A stretch of DNA of 44,789 nucleotides from Deltaproteobacteria bacterium (GCA_031285295.1 JAITWK010000041.1:1-44789), one strand, 5' to 3'; counted from the stretch's first letter, positions 35,116 through 43,309 are shown. The notes: generated by a model not told the origin, from the sequence alone. A program made the numbers and translations.

Positions 35116-35727
35116 ATGAAGGAAATTTTAAAAATTGTTGCTATGTTGATATTATTTTTCTGTGTAATATTTACTCCAAACATTTGTGTAACAGCAGAAG
35201 AACACACAGAATCAGAATATGACGTGCGAAAAACACGCTGGGGTATGAGTATTGAAGAGATAAAAAAATCTGAAAGTGGTCCGATGTTTGGCAAGCCTGC
35301 TTTTTCACCACTACTAAAAATTACTGAATTGAATTACCGAGATAAAATTTTCGGAGTTTGGTGTGATATTCTTTATGAACACACACCAGAGCGAGGACTT
35401 TACACTGCAACTTACATTTTTTTGCCGCAATCACGCGATGATGCTGATAGACTTTTTGAAAATATTACTGCAATTTTGTCAAAAAAATACAAAAATTATA
35501 ATGATTCACTTAAAAAATATTCTTCACGTGAGCATCAATTTACAAATGATCGTACATTTATATCATTAAAATATGCCTATGCTTCAAGTAAAAAAATTAT
35601 TATTTACTATGATGAAAAAAAATACTGGGAACATGTACAGGAAGTTAACAGAAAAATTGGCAGCGGTGAGCTTAATTTCAAAAAACAAAAAACAAAAGCC
35701 GAACCATCCGATACTTCGCAATTTTAA
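35116..35727 (+). CDS. Exported protein of unknown function, first tandem paralogue
   Basis: This 203-residue protein opens with a signal peptide or single membrane anchor (MKEILKIVAMLILFFCVIFT, hydrophobic to about 30). The mature part starts HTESEYDVRKTRWGMSIEEI, the TRWGMSxEEI pattern seen in many bacterial exported proteins of unknown role. Residues about 40-120 are nearly identical to the paralogue at 36499 (NYRDKIFGVWCDILYEHTPE and YTATYIFLPQSRDDAD); residues about 125-190 differ widely, and the last eight are identical again. It is AT-rich and runs opposite to the surrounding late operon, as in lysogenic conversion or exclusion genes. No function is assigned. Confidence 0.8.
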   Translation: MKEILKIVAMLILFFCVIFTPNICVTAEEHTESEYDVRKTRWGMSIEEIKKSESGPMFGKPAFSPLLKITELNYRDKIFGVWCDILYEHTPERGLYTATYIFLPQSRDDADRLFENITAILSKKYKNYNDSLKKYSSREHQFTNDRTFISLKYAYASSKKIIIYYDEKKYWEHVQEVNRKIGSGELNFKKQKTKAEPSDTSQF

Positions 35728-35738
35728 TTCAATATTGC

Positions 35739-35910
35739 CCCCTATGCTGTTGAAAAAGTCGGTGGTGAAGTAACTGGAGGCAATGTGCTGACAGTTCTTC
35801 GGCCAGCCCTCCAGGGATGCAGTTGCCAGATCATTGAAGCCGCCATCGGGCAGGCTCAGATCTCGCTGGCATTACCTACCTCCATTTGCTGTTCCCTCCC
35901 CAGACTACAT
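35739..35910 (-). pseudogene. Tape-measure gene fragment
   Basis: Reading the minus strand gives SLPDGGFNDLATASLEGWPK and YFTTDFFNSIGG, which align with DLRLGDGDFNDVTTASLGGL and SDFTTGFSNSVG of the intact tape measure (about 33596-33780). It has frame damage and a deletion of about 30 bases. It lies directly after the first exported-protein paralogue. Confidence 0.7.
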
Positions 35911-36005
35911 TGACAGTTTATAAAGTTGATCATAAATTGATAACAAAATTAATAAGTTATGTGAAAAACCTCATAAGACAAAGCTTTAGCCACGACAGGT
36001 GCCAA

Positions 36006-36416
36006 ATGAAAAAACTCTTGGTAATTTTGCTGATTTTTATGTGTGCGCAGCCGGTTCATGCGGAAGAACCAGTTTTTGATAGAGACTTGCTATTGATGGA
36101 ATACATGGCAACTATCTCTACATGGATTCATTATGTTTGTAATAAACCAGTAATTAATATGGATGATCCTATTCAACGAAAGCACGTGGAACAGTTTGCA
36201 AAAAACATGGCTAATTGGCTTGAATCAAATTATGGTAAAAATTGGCGCATCTATATGAAATATTATGCAGAGATTGGAACAAACAATACTACAAATATGA
36301 TTAATCAAAATGCGATTGATATATATAGCGATCGTTACAATTCTCTAGAAGGTACTTTATTTTGCAAACGACTTTTTGAATTAGATACAAAAACTTATGA
36401 AATGTTCATGAAATAA
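36006..36416 (+). CDS. Exported protein of unknown function
   Basis: This 136-residue protein has a clear signal peptide (MKKLLVILLIFMCAQPVHA, cleavage likely after HA near residue 19). The mature chain (EEPVFDRDLLLMEYMATIST and later NWLESNYGKNWRIYMKYYAE) is helical, with two cysteines (near residues 45 and 120) that could form a disulphide in the periplasm. I recognise no family. It sits between the two paralogues, is AT-rich, and is on the plus strand. Confidence 0.75.
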   Translation: MKKLLVILLIFMCAQPVHAEEPVFDRDLLLMEYMATISTWIHYVCNKPVINMDDPIQRKHVEQFAKNMANWLESNYGKNWRIYMKYYAEIGTNNTTNMINQNAIDIYSDRYNSLEGTLFCKRLFELDTKTYEMFMK

Positions 36417-36498
36417 CTTAATCACTTCATAAATAAATATTATTTCAGTTTTTCAATAAATCATAATGATTAAATCAGCCTTTACATCGAGGAATAAC

Positions 36499-37110
36499 GT
36501 GAGGAAAATCTTTAAAGTTCTTGCTCTGTTGATATTTTTTTGCTGTGTAATATTTATTCCAAATATTCGTGTAACAGCAGAAGAACCCACAGAATCAGAA
36601 TATGATGTGCGAAAAACACGCTGGGGCATGAGTATTGAAGAGATAAAAAAATCTGAAAGTGGACCGATGTTCGGCAAACCGATCATTTCGCCACAACTGA
36701 AAACTACTAGGTTAAATTACCGAGATAAAATTTTTGGAGTTTGGTGTGATATTCTTTATGAACACACACCAGAGCGAGGACTTTACACTGCAACTTACAT
36801 TTTTTTGCCACAATCACGCGATGATGCTGATAAACTTTTTGAAAATCTGTCTGCAACTTTGTCAAAAAAATATAAAAATCCAAATAATTCATTAAAAAAA
36901 GATTTCGCGTATGAACATAAATTTGTAAATAAACGTACAACAATATTATTGGAAAACAGCTACAGCACTCACAAAAAAATAATTATTCGCTACTATGAAA
37001 AAAGCTATTGGGATTATTTGCAAGACTTTGACAGGAAATTAAGAAACGGTGAGCTTAAGTTCAAACAACAAAAACAAAAACCCGAACCATCCGATACTTC
37101 GCAATTTTAA
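36499..37110 (+). CDS. Exported protein of unknown function, second tandem paralogue
   Basis: This is the paralogue of the gene at 35116, of exactly the same length (203 residues) if the GTG at 36499 is used. GAGGA precedes that GTG at the same distance as the ribosome site of the first copy, and the signal segment then aligns residue for residue (RKIFKVLALLIFFCCVIF). An ATG at 36466 is the alternative. The N-terminal half is nearly identical to the first copy; the C-terminal half has diverged except for the final EPSDTSQF. It is also followed by a tape-measure fragment. Confidence 0.8.
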   Translation: MRKIFKVLALLIFFCCVIFIPNIRVTAEEPTESEYDVRKTRWGMSIEEIKKSESGPMFGKPIISPQLKTTRLNYRDKIFGVWCDILYEHTPERGLYTATYIFLPQSRDDADKLFENLSATLSKKYKNPNNSLKKDFAYEHKFVNKRTTILLENSYSTHKKIIIRYYEKSYWDYLQDFDRKLRNGELKFKQQKQKPEPSDTSQF

Positions 37111-37120
37111 TTAAATATTG

Positions 37121-37162
37121 CCCCCTATACTGTTGGAAAAGTCGGTGGTGAAGTAACTAATG
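37121..37162 (-). pseudogene. Short tape-measure gene fragment
   Basis: About 40 bases, read on the minus strand as ISYFTTDFSNSIGG, match the end of the fragment at 35739-35910 and the intact SDFTTGFSNSVG segment. It follows the second paralogue at the same distance as the first fragment follows the first paralogue. Confidence 0.65.
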
Positions 37163-37228
37163 GAATAACTCCTACTAACTCGTAAAACTAGCCTGTGGGC
37201 TACTGTAATTTTGGTATACCATTGTCTT

Positions 37229-37252
37229 CCCGGCCACCTTGCGGTGGCCGGG
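37229..37252. other. 10-bp perfect hairpin downstream of the cargo genes
   Basis: CCCGGCCACC (37229-37238) pairs with GGTGGCCGGG (37243-37252) around a TTGC loop. It lies between the second paralogue and the tail-chaperone copy and may insulate them, but there is no strong T-run. Confidence 0.6.
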
Positions 37253-37290
37253 GTTACCTATATAACCGCTGAGTGAGGTGTGATTATATG

Positions 37291-37665
37291 TTAGTACGTG
37301 AACGGATAAGCAGAATCATCATGTGGGCTGTTAACCCTGGCCAGGGCCGGAGTGCGGATAATACACAGCAAGGCCCGCATATATTCCGGAGCGCTATTGC
37401 AAAGCTGACGCAGATTATCCTCGGAATAAAGAATGATCTCGCCGGTCACATCATAAAATCCCTCCCAGCCCTTCAAAGCATAGGCCAAAAGTTCAACCCA
37501 GAGTTGATCCAGCCGCCCTTCACACAGGCATTTGCATTCCAGTTCCAGTTCCTTGTCGGCAAAGATAGGCCGGGCGCGTATTCCCTCCGGCTCGCCAGTG
37601 CCATTATTCCGCAAATCAAAATACAAAGCTTTGTCTTCAAAATCTTTTGTGTAAAACTTTGGCAT
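37291..37665 (-). CDS. Second tail assembly chaperone copy, without frameshift site
   Basis: This 124-residue protein begins MPKFYTKDFEDKALYFDLRN and matches the tail assembly chaperone at 38184-38537 through about residue 95 (WEGFYDV, RQLC segments). It then ends in an unrelated tail (RVNSPHDDSAYPFTY) and has neither the A AAA AAC site nor a downstream partner frame. AAGGAGA precedes the ATG, so it may still be expressed. It lies between the first chaperone and the cargo genes and probably came from another phage by recombination. Confidence 0.8.
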   Translation of the reverse strand: MPKFYTKDFEDKALYFDLRNNGTGEPEGIRARPIFADKELELECKCLCEGRLDQLWVELLAYALKGWEGFYDVTGEIILYSEDNLRQLCNSAPEYMRALLCIIRTPALARVNSPHDDSAYPFTY

Positions 37666-37824
37666 GATTTCTCCTTAAATCGCGGTTAGTTAATGTGAAT
37701 TTGTTCACATTTGTTTAATCATAAAACAGTATATTAGACAAGTTTAATTTACAATTTTTAGTGTATTTACTATTTAAAAAATAAATAATAAATTACTGGC
37801 ATTTTTTTATGCTGCCACAACTGC

Positions 37825-38187
37825 TTACTTCGTTTTGCCGCGTCCACTGCGGCGGGCTCGTTTGGCATGTTCAGCCAGCTTCATTTCCAGCACCTTTTCC
37901 TCCAGAGCCAGAACCAGTTTTTGCATCTCCAGGCCGTATCCATAATCAGTCGCCGCCGCCCGCACCGAGGCCAGAGGCAGGGCCAAAGGGCTGCCGTCAA
38001 GCGGCCCGTACTGCCGGTCATGCCGGTCAAGCTCGCCCCATATTTCAGCGGCAGCCGTGCCCTCAGCCCATAAAGCCCCGGAAGGTCTTTTGCATTGTGA
38101 GCAAGGCGGCGCCCCAGCGTTCAAATCACGGCAGACTTCGCAATCCGGCCGCTGGGGGTTAAAATGCCACCCGGCCCACTCAATCAG
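37825..38187 (-). CDS. Frameshift-extended (GT-like) part of the tail chaperone
   Basis: This frame has no proper start (the first start-like codon is TTG 38124). It is open in the -1 frame from the slippery site at 38187-38193, adding 120 residues to the 117 of the chaperone, for a fusion of about 237. It contains two CxxC pairs (DCEVC and CSQC), suggesting a small zinc-binding unit, and ends basic (KRARRSGRGKTK). The arrangement is the same as lambda G and GT, where the fused product recruits the tape measure. Confidence 0.8.
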   Translation of the reverse strand: MIEWAGWHFNPQRPDCEVCRDLNAGAPPCSQCKRPSGALWAEGTAAAEIWGELDRHDRQYGPLDGSPLALPLASVRAAATDYGYGLEMQKLVLALEEKVLEMKLAEHAKRARRSGRGKTK

Positions 38188-38537
38188 TTTTTTTCCGCAT
38201 CCTCCAAAGTGGCGTGGTTGGCGCTACGAATAACATGCAGCACAGTCCGCATGAACGAATGATCACTTTCACAAAGCTGACGCACATTCTCCCCGGAAAA
38301 GGGAATGCTTCCGCCAGCCACGTCGTAAAAACCTTCCCAACCTTCCAGCGAATAGACCAGAAGTTCGATCCAAAGCTGTTCCTGCCTCCCTTCGCGCAGG
38401 CATTTACGCTCCAACTCAATTTCCTTGCTGGCGAAAATGGGCCGGGCGTGCACACCCTCCGGCTCACCCACGCCGCCGGTTCTAAAATCAAAATACAGGG
38501 TCTTGCCTTCAAAGGCTTTGGTGTAAAATTTAGGCAT
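38184..38537 (-). CDS. Tail assembly chaperone (lambda G-like)
   Basis: This 117-residue protein (MPKFYTKAFEGKTLYFDFRT, then LWIELLVYSLEGWEGFYDVA) lies between the tail tube and the tape measure, the place of the tail assembly chaperone. Its last codons GAA AAA AAC followed by TGA contain a canonical -1 slippery heptamer. AAGGATG lies before the ATG. Confidence 0.83.
   Translation of the reverse strand: MPKFYTKAFEGKTLYFDFRTGGVGEPEGVHARPIFASKEIELERKCLREGRQEQLWIELLVYSLEGWEGFYDVAGGSIPFSGENVRQLCESDHSFMRTVLHVIRSANHATLEDAEKN
38187..38193 (-). other. Programmed -1 ribosomal frameshift site (A AAA AAC)
   Basis: On the minus strand, A AAA AAC (38193 down to 38187) is in the correct phase with the zero frame, directly before the chaperone's stop (38186-38184). 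After slipping back one base the ribosome continues in the open frame to 37825. Confidence 0.85.
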
Positions 38538-38588
38538 AACAGTTCATCCTTTTTTCATGTTAAAATGTTGCAAACAATGGCGATACGC

Positions 38589-39989
38589 CTAGTTGAAGAT
38601 CAGATAGATCGCGTTGTTACCCTGACCGGAAGCCAAAGCCGCACCGGTAATGTCCAGCCCCACGGTGGGCGCTTCAATGCTGATGCTCGGCATGGTCTGC
38701 TGCACCCTGGGCATATGCAGCACCACCTTGTTGTCCTTGCCAAACACAAAACGCACGCCAGCAAAACGCCCCTCGTAACCCTCCTTAAAGCGCACCGCGT
38801 CCTGGGCGCGGAAGTAGGTATTCATTTCAAAGGAAACCGTGCGCGAATCCTCCACATAGCTTTCCGGGTGGTCAGTGCCGATTTCGTCCGTCAGGTAGGA
38901 AATGTTGTTGCTGTAGCTGATGGAGGAAGTGCGCATCTTGCCCTTTACGCCATCAAAAAAGACGTTGGCGCTGCGCCCTTCCACCGGTTCGCCAATGCGC
39001 ACCGCATCCTGCGGCAAAAAGCCGGTTACCAGGCTTCCGGCGGGCCAATCCTTAAGGATCGGCTTATCCAGAACCAGTTCGTCGCCCTCGTCATCAACCG
39101 AGACAATCCGGTAGCCCTCAGCCGGGCCGCCGCCGTTGTCCTTTACCTCCGCGTTCCAGATCCAGCCCCTGGCCGTATAAAGCCCCGGCGCTTCCACCTT
39201 GATCCTGGTGGAACCGCTCAAAGCCTCTGCCGCCAGTTTGCTGCTGCCCGCAAAAACCACCTCCATGCCCTGCACGGCGGAAAACTCGAAGTTCACGGCC
39301 CCGGCATTGGAAAGCGAAAGCGAAGCCTCGTTAATGGTGGCTCCGGTCACACCTTGCAGGAAGTGATCGGTCTTCAGCCAATAGGTGAAGGAAGGATTGC
39401 TGTCCGCCTGCACAAAAGCCAGCGACTTATACTTGCCCGCCACTCCCTGTGCTATGCCAGCCGCTGCACTGCCCTGATAACCGCGCAGGCAGCCTTCAAG
39501 CGTAAGCTTGCCTGATACATCCACCATGATGGAATCATAGTAAATCAGCTCGCCGCCAGCTTTGATCACTCCGCAAGGCGGCAAGGCGGCAAGGGAATCC
39601 ATAGAAGCAACGCTCAGGCTGGTATCTGTGGCACTGGCGGCATTCAGGGTAAAAACCGGCGGTACTTCCAGCGTGGAAGATCCAAAAAGCGAAAGCAGCG
39701 CGTCATAGCCCTGGGGCTTTGCGCCAAGAGCGGCAGGCACATCCAGATTCATGGCCAGAGTAGCCTCGGCAGCGGGCATTGCGCCCGCGAAGCGCTCGGT
39801 TATATCTCTGGTGCCAAGCTTTTCGGTGCTGTCCTCATATTCCGGGGTCTGGTTGATGGTGGCATCGCTGGTGATTACGACAAAATGCTCCTTGTCCGGA
39901 TAAGCGATTACGCCGGGTTGACTTTCCCGCACCACAAAGGCCGATTGAATGCGGCTTCTGGCGATGTCTGTTGTTTGGGTCTGATTCAT
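38589..39989 (-). CDS. Major tail tube protein
   Basis: This protein of about 466 residues begins MNQTQTTDIARSRIQSAFVV. Its place between the tail terminator and the tail chaperone is that of the major tail protein. It is larger than typical tube proteins, with Ser/Thr-rich beta segments throughout (for example VFTLNAASATDTSLSVASMD) and probable extra surface domains. The conserved end PSISIEAPTVGLDITGAALA fits a beta-rich tube protein. ATG 39989 is set by AGGAGAAGAAT; an upstream ATG at 40091 lies inside the neighbouring gene. Confidence 0.75.
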   Translation of the reverse strand: MNQTQTTDIARSRIQSAFVVRESQPGVIAYPDKEHFVVITSDATINQTPEYEDSTEKLGTRDITERFAGAMPAAEATLAMNLDVPAALGAKPQGYDALLSLFGSSTLEVPPVFTLNAASATDTSLSVASMDSLAALPPCGVIKAGGELIYYDSIMVDVSGKLTLEGCLRGYQGSAAAGIAQGVAGKYKSLAFVQADSNPSFTYWLKTDHFLQGVTGATINEASLSLSNAGAVNFEFSAVQGMEVVFAGSSKLAAEALSGSTRIKVEAPGLYTARGWIWNAEVKDNGGGPAEGYRIVSVDDEGDELVLDKPILKDWPAGSLVTGFLPQDAVRIGEPVEGRSANVFFDGVKGKMRTSSISYSNNISYLTDEIGTDHPESYVEDSRTVSFEMNTYFRAQDAVRFKEGYEGRFAGVRFVFGKDNKVVLHMPRVQQTMPSISIEAPTVGLDITGAALASGQGNNAIYLIFN

Positions 39990-40072
39990 ATTCTTCTCCT
40001 GTTTGTTAGTGTTTGTTTTTAATGATTGCAGCGGCCTGGATGATTTTGTTTCAGGGCAAAAACGCCGGGGCG

Positions 40073-40471
40073 CTAGATGCTCCAGCACCACCAGGGTACG
40101 ATGACGCGCAACTGAAAACTGTTGTTGCTGCCAACTCCAAGGTTGGCCGTATATGGCTCATCGATCTGCACATCCAGAATGCTTTCGCGGCGAAAAAGCC
40201 CTTCCACGCGCCCGGCCACGGCCCAGGCATCCGCCGCAGGCACGCCGCCCGGCGCGATAATATCAACCAGATACAGGCCAACCCGGCGCGACCAGCCCTG
40301 ACTGCCCTTCTCGTCATCCTGCATTTGCCCGGGCTGGCAGACCGGGCGCAACCACAGGCCGCCGGGCGGGGTAAAATCTTCACCCTCGAAAGCGATGGAA
40401 AGACCTGGCATCCCGGCAGCCAGATGGCCGTCGAGAATAAAGGGAATGCGAGCAAGAGCTACTGGCGGCAT
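40073..40471 (-). CDS. Tail terminator-like protein
   Basis: This 132-residue protein (LARIPFILDGHLAAGMPGLS to the end SNNSFQLRVIVPWWCW) has the size, end and position of tail terminator (lambda U / DUF4128-like) proteins. These cap the tail and join it to the head. AAGGAG precedes ATG 40471. Confidence 0.7.
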   Translation of the reverse strand: MPPVALARIPFILDGHLAAGMPGLSIAFEGEDFTPPGGLWLRPVCQPGQMQDDEKGSQGWSRRVGLYLVDIIAPGGVPAADAWAVAGRVEGLFRRESILDVQIDEPYTANLGVGSNNSFQLRVIVPWWCWSI

Positions 40472-40490
40472 ATGATCTCCTTATATTTAG

Positions 40491-40520
40491 CCGCACCGGC
40501 ACTTCCTGTGCCGGATGCGG
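40491..40520. other. Hairpin upstream of the tail terminator gene
   Basis: CCGGCAC (40496-40502) pairs with GTGCCGG (40508-40514), extended by CCGCA/TGCGG with a one-base bulge. It lies about 20 bases before the start of the tail terminator gene, in a 122-bp gap (40472-40593) that has no gene. It may set the level of this gene's translation or process the late transcript. Confidence 0.55.
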
Positions 40521-40593
40521 CATCGTGTTCACTCGCGCCGCTCGTTTCATACTCCGCTACGCGGTCAAAACACATCCTGTGTTTCAGCAAACT

Positions 40594-41070
40594 TTATTCA
40601 CGCCGTATTATTCCCCGATAGAAAACAGGCTCGCCGCCCGGTTCCACAGGCTGTTCCCTGACGATGACCCAGCGCCCGCCATCCGGAAAAATTACCAAAT
40701 CCCCTACCTGCGGGCGGTAGGCCGCTTGCCGCTGAACTGCTTGCTGATCCTGCGGCTGAACAGGTGAAAACGGCGTGGCGGCGCAATCAATCAGCAACTG
40801 CATTTCGCCGCTCCTGATGCGGGAGCCGCCCGATCCGGCAGATACGGCGCTCGATCCTGCCGTCCCGCCAAATCCTGATCCAGCCAGATACTCATGGCTG
40901 ACGGCGGTTCGGATAGCCAAAGGCCTCCACTCCAGCACCGTATCTTCAGTGCGGCGACCGCTGGCCGGGTTGTAAACGCCCGGCAGCACCCGGCGTGCCG
41001 TAATCCGGCAGCCGTAGCCACGCAGCAGGCGGGAAGCGGTTTTGCGCATTCTGGCGTAAAAATCGCTCAT
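40594..41070 (-). CDS. Neck (head-tail connector) protein
   Basis: This protein of about 158 residues (MSDFYARMRKTASRLLRGYG) lies between the DnaT-like adaptor and the tail terminator, where head-tail closure proteins are encoded. Its end GDLVIFPDGGRWVIVREQPV resembles the beta-rich joining proteins. ATG 41070 is preferred over GTG 41076 because GGGGGTG then has normal spacing. The internal Gly/Ser region (about 60-90) is variable. Confidence 0.65.
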   Translation of the reverse strand: MSDFYARMRKTASRLLRGYGCRITARRVLPGVYNPASGRRTEDTVLEWRPLAIRTAVSHEYLAGSGFGGTAGSSAVSAGSGGSRIRSGEMQLLIDCAATPFSPVQPQDQQAVQRQAAYRPQVGDLVIFPDGGRWVIVREQPVEPGGEPVFYRGIIRRE

Positions 41071-41072
41071 GC

Positions 41073-41645
41073 TCACCCCCGCCCGACTTCAGTCAGGCCG
41101 ATGCCGCCGCGCCCGCCAGACCCAAAAGGATCGTCCAGCAAAAACCCGCGCAGCAAGGCAGCCACAGCCGGATGACCAGCCGGACTTGCTGCCCCCGCCC
41201 CGCCGCTTGCCGGAGCGGCGTAGCTCACGGCCAGCGTATCCAGTTTGGCCGAAGTGATCGGGCCAAGGCGAGGATCTACCGGAGACAGCGGATCGCCTTC
41301 AGCCAGAATAGCGGCGGCCAGTTCGCACTGGGCGGCCACAAGCTGGGGCGGAATACTCCCGCCCGGCCCGGATTGCGGCAAATTAACCTGGCGGCGCGGC
41401 CAGGCCATGATCCGGCCCGGCGCAGCGGCCAGCCCCCGCCAGTGATAGGAATTAAGAACATCAGCCGCCCGGATCAAAGCAGCGGATTTTGTTTCGGCAT
41501 CCGCCGCTGTCCAGGCAGCCAGACCGGAAACCGCTGGTCCCCGGCTGGCGACATAGGCATTGGCGGCGTCCAAATCCACATAGGTATTCGCCCCCTCGGG
41601 CAGATTGCCATCTTCAATTATGAGTTTTATTGATATGCCGGGCAT
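41073..41645 (-). CDS. DnaT-like head-completion adaptor protein
   Basis: This 190-residue protein contains the family pattern GANTYVDLDAANAYVASRGP, the WTAADAETKSAALIRAADVL helix and YHWRGLAAAPGRIMAWPRR. In databases this phage family is named DnaT-like ssDNA-binding, but its position after the capsid gene means it acts as the head-completion adaptor. It overlaps the next gene's start. Confidence 0.8.
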   Translation of the reverse strand: MPGISIKLIIEDGNLPEGANTYVDLDAANAYVASRGPAVSGLAAWTAADAETKSAALIRAADVLNSYHWRGLAAAPGRIMAWPRRQVNLPQSGPGGSIPPQLVAAQCELAAAILAEGDPLSPVDPRLGPITSAKLDTLAVSYAAPASGGAGAASPAGHPAVAALLRGFLLDDPFGSGGRGGIGLTEVGRG

Positions 41646-41697
41646 ATTTTTTACTCCTCCAGATTAAAAACCAACAAGTCGTTAGCGTTTTCGCTAA

Positions 41698-42681
41698 TCA
41701 CGAAACGACAATCATCGACCCGGCCAGGGCCTTGTCGCTGCTCGCCACCTTTTTCCAGTTGGCCGCCTTGCCAATGGCCGTATCGGTGGGGTTGGCTCCG
41801 GCGGTGGTGTTCCAGGCAAAGCCCTTGAGGCCCAGGTTGTAGGCGTATTCGCCCTGATAACGGTAAACCAGGTTTTCCAGACCGGTAATCAACTCAAAAG
41901 CCACGGTTTCGCTGTCGGAGTTTTCCTCCACGCGCACGGCACCCCCGGTCAGGGCCAGCACCCGGTAGTTCGGAGTGCCTTCGTTGTCCGCCACCAGAGC
42001 GGGGCTGTCGGTAACAATGGTCGGGCGGTTGAAGGTGCTGACGTTACCGCTGTAGATTACGGCCCCGGCCACCTCGACAATCTTCTCGGCAACAGTATCC
42101 TTGAGCAGATCGAAATAAGCCTTGGAATGGGTAACAAAGGCGGCCACCGAAGCGGACTGATCGCCAAAAGCGGACATGGCGGTAATCAGCCCGGCATGGG
42201 TCAGAGTGGCCGGAGCGGACGAATCAGGCGAAACAGCCGGGTTCATGGCTGCCACGCCGCCAATGGCGGTGACGCAGCCAAGTACGGCGGTGTTCACATA
42301 ATCACGCACCTTGCGCTGACCGGCCATCTGGCCGAGCATATAGGACATGATTTGCGGGTCCTGGTTGATCTTCTTCCAGGCATCCAGGGTTTGCGCCACC
42401 GGGCCAAGGCGGCGGCTTAGCTTGACCGAGATAAACTCGTCCTGCACGATGGGCGCGTCCGCTACCGCGCTGGTCGCAGCCGGGTCGCGCCGGGTCACCA
42501 GTTCCAGATCCCGGATAAAGCTTTCGCGGGAAAAATCACCCGGCACATCGCGGGCGCTGAGTACAATGGCCCCGGCGGAAGCGGCGTTGAACACGTTGAT
42601 GTTCTGGGCCACGGCTTCATACAGGCCGCCGTAGTACTGTTCTTCATAAATCCTGAAATTGTCTTTGGTTCCGATAGTCAT
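41698..42681 (-). CDS. Major capsid protein
   Basis: This 327-residue protein (MTIGTKDNFRIYEEQYYGGL) lies right after the scaffold-like gene. Segments such as LVTRRDPAATSAVADAPIVQ, VKLSRRLGPVAQTLDAWKKI and AAFVTHSKAYFDLLKDTVAE are typical of a capsid family found in phages with DUF4055 portals. An HK97-like fold is likely. ATG 42681 is chosen over TTG 42687 because AGGGAG is at normal spacing. Confidence 0.82.
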   Translation of the reverse strand: MTIGTKDNFRIYEEQYYGGLYEAVAQNINVFNAASAGAIVLSARDVPGDFSRESFIRDLELVTRRDPAATSAVADAPIVQDEFISVKLSRRLGPVAQTLDAWKKINQDPQIMSYMLGQMAGQRKVRDYVNTAVLGCVTAIGGVAAMNPAVSPDSSAPATLTHAGLITAMSAFGDQSASVAAFVTHSKAYFDLLKDTVAEKIVEVAGAVIYSGNVSTFNRPTIVTDSPALVADNEGTPNYRVLALTGGAVRVEENSDSETVAFELITGLENLVYRYQGEYAYNLGLKGFAWNTTAGANPTDTAIGKAANWKKVASSDKALAGSMIVVS

Positions 42682-42696
42682 TGCCAAACTCCCTGG

Positions 42697-43221
42697 TTAA
42701 ATGGTTTTTAGAGCCTTGTAAGCTTCCAGACCGTTCTCGCTGATAAAGCGGGCCTTCTCTTCCGGGCTTTTAAGCTGCCGGAGCGAAACCACCCGGCCAC
42801 CGGGCAGTCCACCCGCTCTGGAACCGCTGCCGCCACGCGGATTGGCCGCCTTGAGCAGGCTCTCGCGGCGCGGGTGCTTCTCAACCAGAATGCGGATGGC
42901 CTCTTCCGGGCTGGCATAGGCCGAAGGATTGGCCGGGCTGAAAATGGGTTTGCCCTTGTCGTCCCTGGCGATTACCTGTGGCAGGCCATCGCGGTACTCC
43001 ACCGAAAAATGCCTGCCCAGATTGGCGTAAGCAAAATCCGGCGGCAGTACGGTTTTTTCACGCAAAAAGGCAGAAGACGCGAAAGCGTTTTCCACCAGCA
43101 GGCCGTGAATTACCCGCTCCTTTTCCGCCAGTTCCCGTTCGCTTTGGGTTTTGGCCTCGTTCAGGGCTTTTTCCAGATTGGCCAGGCGCAGCCCGGCCTC
43201 CTCGTCAAGTTGAAGTGTCAT
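42697..43221 (-). CDS. Capsid scaffold-like protein (DUF6651-like)
   Basis: This 174-residue protein has an N-terminal coiled coil (LANLEKALNEAKTQSERELA). A conserved region follows (ENAFASSAFLREKTVLPPDF, AYANLGRHFSVEY), and then a C-terminal stretch rich in Gly/Arg. Its place between portal and capsid fits a scaffold that directs shell assembly and is then removed; no protease motif is visible. Confidence 0.75.
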   Translation of the reverse strand: MTLQLDEEAGLRLANLEKALNEAKTQSERELAEKERVIHGLLVENAFASSAFLREKTVLPPDFAYANLGRHFSVEYRDGLPQVIARDDKGKPIFSPANPSAYASPEEAIRILVEKHPRRESLLKAANPRGGSGSRAGGLPGGRVVSLRQLKSPEEKARFISENGLEAYKALKTI

Positions 43222-43309
43222 GTGGGTTTTCTCCCGTTTAAGGTTATGGGGGTTGCTTTTATAAAGTTACAGGGGGGCTTTCATCTGGCCGCTGTCAGGC
43301 AGTCAGGTG

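Noticed and set aside
38214..39515. A 433-codon plus-strand frame in the tail tube gene
   Set aside because: It runs antisense to the chaperone and tube genes, has no family likeness and crosses a gene boundary.
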